A stretch of DNA of 37,067 nt from Sphingopyxis soli. Its GTDB lineage: Bacteria; Pseudomonadota; Alphaproteobacteria; Sphingomonadales; Sphingomonadaceae. The number at the start of each line of letters is the position of its first letter. Position 1 is the first letter of the stretch. Below the pieces are notes generated by a model. That model had not been told where the DNA came from. It worked only from the letters and a program-made list of their open reading frames with translations, and searched no databases. The stretch spans positions 1 through 37,067 of the forward strand of contig NZ_JAFMTR010000091.1 in the NCBI RefSeq assembly GCF_018682675.1, in the 5' to 3' direction. The position numbers and the translations under genes were made by a program. Below are positions 26,608 through 33,904 of the stretch, piece after piece.

Positions 26608-27170
26608 TGGCGGGCGGCAGACTCCTGCGTGCGAAGGACCGCGTCGCGCGGCCGTGGAAGAATGGCGGCGGGGTCACGCGCGATATCATGGTCTTTCCGG
26701 ACGGCGCGGGCGACGCGGACTTCCTGTGGCGCGCGAGCATCGCGACGATAGAGAAAGCGGGACCCTTCTCGGCCTTTCCTGGCGTCGATCGCGCCTTCCT
26801 CCTGCTTCGCGGCGATTTGCTGATCGACGTGGGTGACCGGGGAGAGCAACGGCTTCACCCTGGATCGCCCGCGCTGCTGTTCGGCGGCGAGGAGGCCGTT
26901 CGCGCCAGGCCGCTTGGCGGCCCGTGCTCTGCGCTGAACATCATGACGCGGCGCGGGAGGGCTTCCGCAATCCTCGAACGATGGTCGGGGCCAAAGGCCG
27001 CGGACAGGCTGCTGCTGTTGGCGACCGGCACCGCCCCGGTCACCGTCGGCGCCGATACGATCCACCTGGCAAAGGACGACGCGCTGCTGATCGACCGGGC
27101 GGGGGACAGTCCGCCATCGGCAGACGCGCCGTTGGTGGCGGCCTTCATCCGCGATCAGTTGGTCCAGTAG
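26607..27170 (+). CDS. hutD: HutD family protein
   Basis: The 187-residue cupin-fold protein has RPWKNGGGVTRDI and FLWRASIATIEKAGPFSAFPGVDR, the HutD signature. Its biochemical role is not established; in Pseudomonas it is thought to limit over-induction of hut genes, possibly by binding urocanate or formylglutamate. It is the last gene of hutI-hutH-hutG-hutU-hutD and starts one base inside the hutU stop (TGATG). Its end overlaps the convergent sulfatase gene by 16 bases, so there is no room for a separate terminator. Confidence 0.92.
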   Translation: MAGGRLLRAKDRVARPWKNGGGVTRDIMVFPDGAGDADFLWRASIATIEKAGPFSAFPGVDRAFLLLRGDLLIDVGDRGEQRLHPGSPALLFGGEEAVRARPLGGPCSALNIMTRRGRASAILERWSGPKAADRLLLLATGTAPVTVGADTIHLAKDDALLIDRAGDSPPSADAPLVAAFIRDQLVQ

Positions 27171-28789
27171 ATATAGTCCTGCCCGTCCTTCCACGGCGCG
27201 TTGAGCGGCACGTCGATGCGCACCGGCCCCTCGATCAGCCCCGGCCAGATCGGTTTCGCCATCCCCTTGTTCTGCGCCTCCAGCATCGCGCGAAGCTGCG
27301 CGACATGCACCGGATCGCTTGCCGACAGGTCGACCTGCTCGGTCGGGTCGTTGGCGAGATTGTACAGCCGTACCTTTTCGGGCCGCTTCGTCACCTGCAG
27401 CTTCCAGTCGCCCATGCGCACCGCGCGATAATCACCCGAGCGCCAGAACAGCGCCTGCCGCTTCGCCGGACCGCCAAGGATATTCTCGCTGTCGACGACG
27501 CGGTCGGTCGGCACCTTCGCGCCCGCCGCAGCGGCGATGGTCGAGAAGATGTCGATGTGCCCCGTCATGTCGGCGCGCGTCGATCCCGGTGCGATCGTCG
27601 CCGGCCAGCGCATGAAGAAGGGGGTGCGGATGCCGCCCTCGAAGAAGGTCGCCTTCCACCCGCGATAGGGTGCGTTGAGGTTCGGGATGCCGGTGTACCA
27701 GGCGCCGCCATTGTCGCTGGTGAAGATGACGAGGGTGTTGTCGTCGATCCCCGCTGCCTTCAGCTTGGCCATCACGTCGCCGATCCGCCGGTCGAGCTGC
27801 GCGATCATCGCGCCATAGACGCGCGTCTTATGGTCCTTGATCTGCGGCAGCTTCGCATAATCCTCCTTCGTCGCCTGCAGCGGCGTGTGCGGCGCGTTGA
27901 AGGCGAGATACATGAAAAAGGGCCGGTTCCTGTTCGCCTCGATCGCGGCAATCGCTTCGTCGGCGAAATAGTCGGTCATATGCCCCTTCGGTTGAAAGCG
28001 CTTGCTGCCGTTGAAGGTCACCGCGTGGCGGAGGTTCGCCCAGATGAAACGGTCGATCGGATCCCACGGCAGTTTCGCATTCACCGTATCCGGATCGTCC
28101 TCGGGCAGGAACATCGCGCCACCCGCAAGGATGGCAAGGCTCTCGTCGAAGCCCTGCGCCTGCGGCTGCAGCCCGGGCGCCTCGCCGAGATGCCATTTGC
28201 CGATATGGATCGTGTGATAGCCCGCCGCCTTCACCGCCTCGGCGATCGTGACTTCGCTCGCGGGCACGCCCATGTCCGGATAATCGGGGATGTCGGGGGT
28301 AATCAGCTCCTTGTGGAACACCGCCTTCAACGGCCCGACGCCGTCGCCATGGGCGAGGTTCTCCGAAAATTGCACGGGCACGGCGGTATATTCGAAGCCG
28401 AAGCGCGTCGCATAGCGCCCCGTCATCATCGCCGCGCGCGACGGCGAGCAGGTCGCGTTCGCGGCATAGGCGGTGGTGAAGTTCATGCCCTGCCGCGCGA
28501 TCGCGTCGATGTTGGGGGTCTTGACGATCCCGCCGGCGACCCCGCCGCCGTTCAGGCTGATGTCGTTCCAGCCCATGTCGTCGACGACGATCAGGACGAT
28601 GTTCGGCGGCCGCGTGCCCGCGGGCGCGGCCTTCGGTCCCTGCTGCCAGAGAACCGGACGATTGTCCTGCACCGGATCGCGCCAGTCCTGCAAAAGGCCG
28701 GGGAGACGGTATTTATTCTCCTGAAATGTCCAATAGCCGCCCGCGCCAACCAGCGCGACCAGCCCGAGCGCCAGCCATCTTTTCTTCAT
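27155..28789 (-). CDS. Arylsulfatase-type sulfatase, membrane-anchored or secreted
   Basis: The 544-residue protein starts at the ATG at 28789 (MKKRWLALGLVALVGAGGYW), with GGAGGG about 7 bases upstream. The start is a signal anchor or signal peptide without an obvious cleavage site, so the enzyme faces the periplasm. Sulfatase motifs: IVLIVVDDMGW (D70, D71, metal), the formylglycine site C114-S-P-S-R118 followed by AAMMTGR, GKWHLGE and FTSDNGG. The Cys-type active site needs conversion by a formylglycine-generating enzyme such as that at 33905-34939. Its ATG overlaps the TGA of the upstream two-TM protein (ATGA), so they are coupled. The substrate is unknown. Confidence 0.92.
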   Translation of the reverse strand: MKKRWLALGLVALVGAGGYWTFQENKYRLPGLLQDWRDPVQDNRPVLWQQGPKAAPAGTRPPNIVLIVVDDMGWNDISLNGGGVAGGIVKTPNIDAIARQGMNFTTAYAANATCSPSRAAMMTGRYATRFGFEYTAVPVQFSENLAHGDGVGPLKAVFHKELITPDIPDYPDMGVPASEVTIAEAVKAAGYHTIHIGKWHLGEAPGLQPQAQGFDESLAILAGGAMFLPEDDPDTVNAKLPWDPIDRFIWANLRHAVTFNGSKRFQPKGHMTDYFADEAIAAIEANRNRPFFMYLAFNAPHTPLQATKEDYAKLPQIKDHKTRVYGAMIAQLDRRIGDVMAKLKAAGIDDNTLVIFTSDNGGAWYTGIPNLNAPYRGWKATFFEGGIRTPFFMRWPATIAPGSTRADMTGHIDIFSTIAAAAGAKVPTDRVVDSENILGGPAKRQALFWRSGDYRAVRMGDWKLQVTKRPEKVRLYNLANDPTEQVDLSASDPVHVAQLRAMLEAQNKGMAKPIWPGLIEGPVRIDVPLNAPWKDGQDYIYWTN

Positions 28790-29445
28790 GCCGTCCCTCC
28801 CCAACCGAACGTCAGAACCGCGATGTGCGTCAGCGCGGCTGCAAGCATCAGCAACAGAAACATCGTCACGCGCGGGCTGGCGTAAAAGGCGACCTGCCGC
28901 TGGGTCGGGAAGGAGAATGTGCTCTCGATCCCCAGCGATTTATTCGGGTGCACTTCGCGAAACGCGGGATCGCTCGCCATGCGGACAAGATCGCGGCGGC
29001 TGCGGTAACGCATCGTGCCGACCAAGGACCAGCCGGGGTCTTCGGCGGTGTTCCACGCGTCGATATAGCCGCCGACCTTGCGCCCGACGAACAGCGGGTG
29101 CCCGCCGCGCGCGATGAGGCCGCGCACGAAGGGGTCCGAATAGCGCCGCAGCCACTCGCTCCCCTCGCGCGTCTCGCCGCTGGCGGGATCGGTGACCGGG
29201 CCGGGGCGCGTGCGCACGAGGTTGAGCATCACGAACTCGCGCCCGTCGTCCGCCTCGAGGAAGGCACGCAATCGCGCACTGTCGTTGCCGGTCTCGCCCA
29301 TGCGCGGGCCCAGCGTCGCCAGGAAGGCGTCGATCTCGTCGCGCCGCAACGGGCGGCGCAGGCCATCATAGAAGGCCAGAAAGGCAAGCCAAAGCAGCAA
29401 AGCGCCGCCCCAAATCGCCGCGAAGAGCAGCCCCTGTCCGTCCAT
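28786..29445 (-). CDS. Two-TM protein with dimeric alpha-beta barrel-like domain
   Basis: The 219-residue protein has a transmembrane segment near each end (about 5-27, LLFAAIWGGALLLWLAFLAF, and about 190-213, VTMFLLLMLAAALTHIAVL). Between them lies a domain that reads like DUF1330/NIPSNAP proteins: EFVMLNLVRTRPG, GGHPLFVGRKVGGYID, WSLVGTMRYRSRRDLVRMASDPAF and a His/Lys-rich end. Such domains are small ferredoxin-like barrels that often bind hydrophobic or haem-like ligands. No catalytic function can be assigned. The gene is first in an operon with the sulfatase (ATGA overlap) and is preceded after 31 bases by the TetR-type palindrome. Confidence 0.7.
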   Translation of the reverse strand: MDGQGLLFAAIWGGALLLWLAFLAFYDGLRRPLRRDEIDAFLATLGPRMGETGNDSARLRAFLEADDGREFVMLNLVRTRPGPVTDPASGETREGSEWLRRYSDPFVRGLIARGGHPLFVGRKVGGYIDAWNTAEDPGWSLVGTMRYRSRRDLVRMASDPAFREVHPNKSLGIESTFSFPTQRQVAFYASPRVTMFLLLMLAAALTHIAVLTFGWGGTA

Positions 29446-29476
29446 CTCCCACCCGCTGGTCTTGGTCAGAATATTA

Positions 29477-29493
29477 TGGCACTATATGTGTCA
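29477..29493. promoter_or_regulatory. Palindromic operator 1 (probable TetR-protein site)
   Basis: TGGCACTATATGTGTCA is a near-palindrome (arms TGGCAC and GTGTCA, one mismatch) in the gap between the two-TM/sulfatase unit and the TetR gene. With flanks it extends to an imperfect palindrome at 29470-29500. It matches the site at 32049-32065 in 14 of 17 positions with identical spacing. It is 32 bases from the leftward start and 88 bases from the TetR start, consistent with shared repression. Confidence 0.7.
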
Positions 29494-29581
29494 TTATATT
29501 GATGGACGCGCAAGATGGTTAGGGTCGGGACCCTGAACACGACTCTTGACCCGCTGTTCGAGCTGGTCCAGCGGAGGAGAC

Positions 29582-30199
29582 ATGGGCGACAGGGCCAAAA
29601 TCGAACAGATCGTCGGCAAGGCCGAACCGCGCATCGACGGCCGGCGCGAGCGCGGCCGGTCGAACCACAAGCGCATCGTCGCCGCGATGATGGCGCTTAT
29701 CGAAAACGGCGACCTGACCCCCAGCGCGGCGCGCGTCGCCGAAGAGGCGGGCGTCGGCCTGCGCACCGTGTTCCGTCACTTCGACGATATGGACGCGCTC
29801 TATCGCGAGATTTCGAAGATCGTCGGCGAGCGCATCTGGCCGGTCATCAGCGAAGCCTATCGCGGCCATGACTGGCGCATCAAGCTGCGCGATCTGACGC
29901 GTCGGCGCGCGCGGGTGTTCGAGATGATGCTGCCCTTCCGCCTCGCCGCGAACGTCAAAAGGTACCAGTCGCCCTATCTGATGGCGCAATATGGGCAGGT
30001 GGTGGCGCTGGAGCGCGAATTTGTTCTGCGCCTGCTGCCCGCCGCGGTGCGTGGCGACCGTTATTTCGTCGAGGCTCTGTGCTCGGCGCTGTCGTTCCAG
30101 AGCTGGCGCGCGATCCGGCAGGACCAGGCGCTGTCGGTCGAGGATGCGAGCGCAGTGGTCGAACGGACGGTCGAAGCGCTGGTCGCAAGCCTCGCCTAA
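29582..30199 (+). CDS. TetR-family transcriptional regulator
   Basis: The 205-residue protein from the ATG at 29582 (GGAGGAG about 5 bases upstream) has an N-terminal TetR helix-turn-helix: RSNHKRIVAAMMALIENG (about 26-43), then TPSAARVAEEAGVGLRTVFRHFDDMDALY, with recognition helix about 58-68. The C-terminal part is an unassigned ligand-binding domain. It lies divergent to the two-TM/sulfatase unit, with the palindrome between, and its stop interlocks with the second sulfatase stop (CTAA at 30196-30199). It is the obvious candidate to bind both palindromes; the ligand may be a sulfated compound or its desulfated product. Confidence 0.9.
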   Translation: MGDRAKIEQIVGKAEPRIDGRRERGRSNHKRIVAAMMALIENGDLTPSAARVAEEAGVGLRTVFRHFDDMDALYREISKIVGERIWPVISEAYRGHDWRIKLRDLTRRRARVFEMMLPFRLAANVKRYQSPYLMAQYGQVVALEREFVLRLLPAAVRGDRYFVEALCSALSFQSWRAIRQDQALSVEDASAVVERTVEALVASLA

Positions 30200-32025
30200 A
30201 CGCGCCGCCGCCGGCGGCGCCACCACAGCAGTCCGCCGATCGCAATCCCGATCCCGCCCGCCCATGTCGCGAAACGGATCAGGCGGGGCTTGCCCTGCCG
30301 TTCGAACGCATAGCGATTGATCTGCTCGTCGGCGGTATAGCCCGCGGGCATCTCCAGCACGCCGTTCGCCTTGGCATAGTTGGCATAGTCGGCGCGCATC
30401 GCGGCGAAGCGATCGGGCATCGCCGCCGACAGGTCGTTCGTCTCGCCGGGGTCGGCCTTGAGATTGAAGAGGCGCCATGTCCCGTCGCCGGTCGGCGCAA
30501 GGTTGCGCACCAGCTTGTAATCGCCACGGAACAGCGCGGCATTGCCCGACAGTTCATAGCCGAGCGGCGTGTCGCCATGGACGCTGCCCTCCGCGCCCGC
30601 CAGCATCGGCGCCAGACTGCGCCCGACGATGCTCTCGACCGGCCGGCCCTCCCACCTGCCCTGTTGCCCCGTCACTCCCGCGAGGTCGAGCAGGGTCGGC
30701 AATATGTCGGTGACATGCGCGAAGCCGTCGTTGATCGTTCCGGCGCGGATTTGCGGATGCCCCGGCCAGGCGATGATCAGCGGGACGCGCAGCCCGCCCT
30801 CGGATGCGGTGAACTTGTAACCCGACAGCGGCGAGGCCGTCGCGCTCGCCCAGCCGGGCCCGATCGCGCTGAAACTGCCACGTCGGCCGATATTCGCGGT
30901 CGAAGTGTCATATTTGCTGTTGAGGAACAGCCGGTTGATCGTCCGGTTGAACGGATCGGTCGGTTCGGGGCCATTGTCGGACAGGAAGACGAAAATCGTA
31001 TTCTCATAATCGCCGGTGGCCTTGAGATGCGCGACCAGCCGACCGATCTCGCGGTCCATCGCGGTCGCCATACCGCCATAGGCCTGCATCACGCGGATCG
31101 CCGCCGCGCGTTCTTCTGCGTCGAGTTTCGCCCAGTCGGGCGTGGTCGCCATCGTCACCATCGGCGCGCCCGGCGGCATGATGCCGAGCGCCGCCGCGCG
31201 CTTTGCCCGCGCCTCGCGCAGTGCGGTCCAGCCATCCTTGTACATCGCGGCATAGCGCGCGATATCGCTGTCGGGCGCCTGGACCGGAATATGGTTGGCG
31301 AGGAAATTGACCGAAGCGAGGAAGGGTTTGCCGCTCGCGCGGTCGGCCTCGATGTAATCGATCATCTTCTGGACGACGAAATGCGACGAATAATAATCCC
31401 TGGGCAAGGTCGCGGGCTTGCCATTCTCCGTCCACGCCGCCGTCGCATACATGCCCTCGATCGGGCGCTGTTCGAAATTGTCGGCGCCCGCATCGGCGAG
31501 GCTGTAGGCGCGGTCATAGCCGCGTGCATGCGGCAGCCGCCTCGCATCGCTGCCGAGATGCCATTTTCCGGTCAGGTAGGTACGATATCCCGCCGCCTTC
31601 AGCAGCTGCGCGACCGTCACGACGCGGAAGTTCATCACTGTGTCGTAACCGGGCTTGCCGCGATGCGCGTCGGGAATCGTCTCGGGCATGTTGCCGAGCC
31701 CGTTGCGGTGATTCATCACCCCGGTCTGCAGCATCGCACGCGTCGGCGAGCAGGATCCGGCGACGTGAAAGTTCGAGAAGCGCATCCCGGCCATCGCGAG
31801 CGCGTCGATGTTCGGCGTCGCGATTTCGGCGCCGAACGAACCGACATCGCTGAACCCCCAGTCGTCGGCGAGCAGAATCACGATATTGGGATGGCGCGGC
31901 GGCGCCGGAGTGGCATGGACTACCATCGGCGCCGCCGCGAGCAGGGCAGCTGAAACGACACTGGCAGCGTATCCGGACCTGCCTTTGCGACCCGGCACCC
32001 CTCTGGCCCGGACAGGCACCGCCAT
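30196..32025 (-). CDS. Second sulfatase, exported with C-terminal membrane anchor
   Basis: From the ATG at 32025 (GGGGAGAG upstream) the protein is 609 residues. A longer frame from 32082 would put the operator inside the gene and is unlikely. Residues 18-38 form a signal peptide (AASVVSAALLAAAPMVVHAT). Sulfatase motifs: IVILLADDWGF (D54, D55), the formylglycine site C92-S-P-T-R96 and GKWHLGSD, FVFLSDNGPEP. The C-terminus is a hydrophobic segment, WAGGIGIAIGGLLWW, followed by six Arg and Val, which would anchor it with a cytoplasmic tail. It differs from the first sulfatase in sequence and anchoring. The substrate is unknown. Confidence 0.92.
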   Translation of the reverse strand: MAVPVRARGVPGRKGRSGYAASVVSAALLAAAPMVVHATPAPPRHPNIVILLADDWGFSDVGSFGAEIATPNIDALAMAGMRFSNFHVAGSCSPTRAMLQTGVMNHRNGLGNMPETIPDAHRGKPGYDTVMNFRVVTVAQLLKAAGYRTYLTGKWHLGSDARRLPHARGYDRAYSLADAGADNFEQRPIEGMYATAAWTENGKPATLPRDYYSSHFVVQKMIDYIEADRASGKPFLASVNFLANHIPVQAPDSDIARYAAMYKDGWTALREARAKRAAALGIMPPGAPMVTMATTPDWAKLDAEERAAAIRVMQAYGGMATAMDREIGRLVAHLKATGDYENTIFVFLSDNGPEPTDPFNRTINRLFLNSKYDTSTANIGRRGSFSAIGPGWASATASPLSGYKFTASEGGLRVPLIIAWPGHPQIRAGTINDGFAHVTDILPTLLDLAGVTGQQGRWEGRPVESIVGRSLAPMLAGAEGSVHGDTPLGYELSGNAALFRGDYKLVRNLAPTGDGTWRLFNLKADPGETNDLSAAMPDRFAAMRADYANYAKANGVLEMPAGYTADEQINRYAFERQGKPRLIRFATWAGGIGIAIGGLLWWRRRRRRV

Positions 32026-32048
32026 TGCTTCTCTCCCCGCCTTTATAT

Positions 32049-32065
32049 TGGCACTTGATATGTCA
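32049..32065. promoter_or_regulatory. Palindromic operator 2 (probable TetR-protein site)
   Basis: TGGCACTTGATATGTCA shares the TGGCAC-N5-RTGTCA layout with operator 1. The outer arms TATATTG and CAATATA make a 27-bp near-perfect palindrome at 32044-32070. On the minus strand it overlaps a possible -10 box TATAAA (32047-32042) and lies just upstream of the second sulfatase start, so binding should block its transcription. Confidence 0.7.
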
Positions 32066-32091
32066 ATATATCGGGGAGTCAATGGGCCGAT

Positions 32092-32883
32092 CTAGCGTTC
32101 GCGATATTCAGGCGCGCGCTTTTCGAGGAAGGCGGCCAGCGCCTCGCGATGGTCTTCGGTCGCCGCAAGGATCACCTGTTGCCGGTCCTCGATCGCCATC
32201 GCGGCATCAAGGCTTTGCGCGTCGATATTGAGGTTCAGCGCCTGCTTCGACAGCCGCAATCCATGGGGACTTGTCGCCAGCATCTCGTCGGCGAGCGCCA
32301 GCCCGCGATCCAGCAGCACGTCCGGTTCGACAATCTCGCTGACCAGCCCCGCGCGCAGCGCCCGTTCGGCGTCGATGAAGCGCCCGGTCAGGATCATCTC
32401 CGAGGCGAGGCTCGCCCCGACGAGACGCGGCAGGAAATAGCTCGACGCCATGTCGCAGCCGCCAAGCCCGATGCGGATATAGGCGGCGTTGCAGCGGAAA
32501 TCCGGCGTCGCATAGCGCACGTCCGACGCCAGCAGCAGCGACAGGCCGCCGCCCGCCGCGGCGCCATGGCCGAGCGCGATGATCGGTTGCGGACAGGCGC
32601 GCATCTTGCGGTAGATGTTGCCGATGCTCGTCTGGGTGCGGAGCGTGCGCAGCACCGGCGTCTCGTCGCCCGACCGGTCCTCCTGGATATCGAGGCCCGC
32701 GCAGAAGCCGCGTCCCGCCCCACGGAGAATCACGACGCGCACCTCGCCGCGGCCGGCGAGCCCGCCAAAATAGGCGTTGAGTTCGTCGACCAGGCCCCCG
32801 TTCAGCGCGTTGAGGCGCTCTGGGCGGTTGAGCGTCGCGATCTCGATCGCCCCGCGCGCCTCGATCAGCAGTTCGCCGCTCAA
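32092..32883 (-). CDS. Enoyl-CoA hydratase/isomerase (crotonase) family protein
   Basis: The 263-residue protein has crotonase motifs: GRGFCAGLDIQED (oxyanion hole) and IALGHGAAAGGGLSLLLASD, then CDMASSYFLPRLVGASLA in the region that binds the acyl-CoA and holds catalytic acids in hydratases. Here that region reads GGCDMASSYFL rather than the Glu of classical hydratases, so isomerase, hydrolase or other crotonase chemistry is possible. The start is TTG at 32883, overlapping the SDR stop as TTGA, the analogue of ATGA; an in-frame upstream stretch is shadow of the SDR gene. It is the second gene of an SDR-crotonase pair. Confidence 0.85.
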   Translation of the reverse strand: MSGELLIEARGAIEIATLNRPERLNALNGGLVDELNAYFGGLAGRGEVRVVILRGAGRGFCAGLDIQEDRSGDETPVLRTLRTQTSIGNIYRKMRACPQPIIALGHGAAAGGGLSLLLASDVRYATPDFRCNAAYIRIGLGGCDMASSYFLPRLVGASLASEMILTGRFIDAERALRAGLVSEIVEPDVLLDRGLALADEMLATSPHGLRLSKQALNLNIDAQSLDAAMAIEDRQQVILAATEDHREALAAFLEKRAPEYRER

Positions 32884-33656
32884 AGCGTCTGTCCGTCGTC
32901 GACGGTGATCACGGTGCCGGTGATCCCGAGCGCCGCGTCCGAGCAGAGCATGAGCAGCGGCGCGTGCAGGTCGCTCGGCGGCCGCGTCCGCTGACGCGGG
33001 AAGCTCTTGACCATCTGCGCCCCGACCTCGCTTTCGAAAAGCACGGCGGTCATTTCGGATTCGAAATAGCCGGGCTGGATCACATTGACGCTGATCCCGC
33101 GCCGCGCCCATTCGCGCGCCAGCGCCTTGCCCAGATGCCGCACCGCCGCCTTGGTCGCGCCATAGACCGAGGTCGCGGGGAACACCTTGTCCGCGGTGAT
33201 CGATCCGATGATGACGATGCGTCCGTTCTGCTTGTCGCGGCTACCCGCAGCGTCGAGCCGCTTCGCGCCCTCGGTGACTGTCAGGAAGACGCCGCGGACG
33301 TTCGCCGCCAACAGCCCGTCAACATCCTCGACGCTCAGCCCGAACGCCATTTTTTCGGTTGCGACGCCCGCGTTGGCGATGATCGTGTCGACCGTACCGA
33401 ACGCGGCTTCGGCGGCATCGTAAGCCGCTTTCGTCGACGCTTCGTCGGTCACGTCGAGGCTGACGGCGATCGCCTGCCCGCCGACCGCCTCGATCTCAGC
33501 CACCTGTTCGGCGAGCCGGTCGGCGCGGCGCGCCGCGAGAACCACCTTGGCCCCCGCCGCCGCGAGCACCTTGGCAAAGCCGGCGCCGAGGCCCGACGAG
33601 GCGCCGGTGACGAGCGCGACGCGCCCTGTAAGGTCAAAACTGATTTGCGGCGTCAT
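32880..33656 (-). CDS. Short-chain dehydrogenase/reductase (SDR)
   Basis: The 258-residue oxidoreductase starts at the ATG at 33656 (MTPQISFDLTGRVALVTGASS, with GGGGA upstream). SDR motifs: TGASSGLGAG (cofactor), NAG in IIANAGVA, active-site SVYGATKAAV (Tyr/Lys) and PGYFESEM. NADH or NADPH preference and substrate cannot be told; the pairing with a crotonase suggests acyl-CoA or side-chain oxidation, for example during use of a desulfated alcohol, by inference only. It is first of a two-gene unit. Confidence 0.9.
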   Translation of the reverse strand: MTPQISFDLTGRVALVTGASSGLGAGFAKVLAAAGAKVVLAARRADRLAEQVAEIEAVGGQAIAVSLDVTDEASTKAAYDAAEAAFGTVDTIIANAGVATEKMAFGLSVEDVDGLLAANVRGVFLTVTEGAKRLDAAGSRDKQNGRIVIIGSITADKVFPATSVYGATKAAVRHLGKALAREWARRGISVNVIQPGYFESEMTAVLFESEVGAQMVKSFPRQRTRPPSDLHAPLLMLCSDAALGITGTVITVDDGQTL

Positions 33657-33794
33657 TCCCCATTCCCTTCTTCTGCGTTCGCCGCCGCTAGGCAGCAAAG
33701 TGCCGTCGCCGTCAACCTGTTCGCGGGCCGTCCCGCCCTGTTGACAAAGCAACTATGTTCACCTATTGTTCTCATCGTGCACAAACAACCTGTT

Positions 33795-33829
33795 CCCCCG
33801 TCGCGGCCGCCAAGCGCGGCGGACGGGGG
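33795..33829 (-). terminator. GC-rich hairpin downstream of the FGE gene
   Basis: CCCCCGTC (33795-33802) pairs with GACGGGGG (33822-33829), and an inner GCCGC/GCGGC stem fills most of the gap. It lies about 75 bases past the stop of the formylglycine-generating enzyme, in transcription direction, followed by AACAGGTTGTTTG rather than a clean T run. A terminator is plausible but not certain. The rest of 33657-33904 holds no gene; GTTGACAAAGCAAC (33740-33753) is a further near-palindrome there. Confidence 0.4.
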
Positions 33830-33904
33830 ATAAAGGCGCGATATTTCGGATCGCCCTTCCTGTCGCCAGCATCGTGAGCGCCGCGCGGACCGGCCTGCCC
33901 GGCA

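Noticed and set aside
30079..31953. A 624-residue open frame antisense to sulfatase 2
   Set aside because: The opposite strand has all sulfatase motifs in one frame; this one is Arg/His-rich shadow sequence.
33740..33753. GTTGACAAAGCAAC as a third copy of the TetR-type operator
   Set aside because: It lacks the TGGCAC/RTGTCA half-sites and has different spacing.
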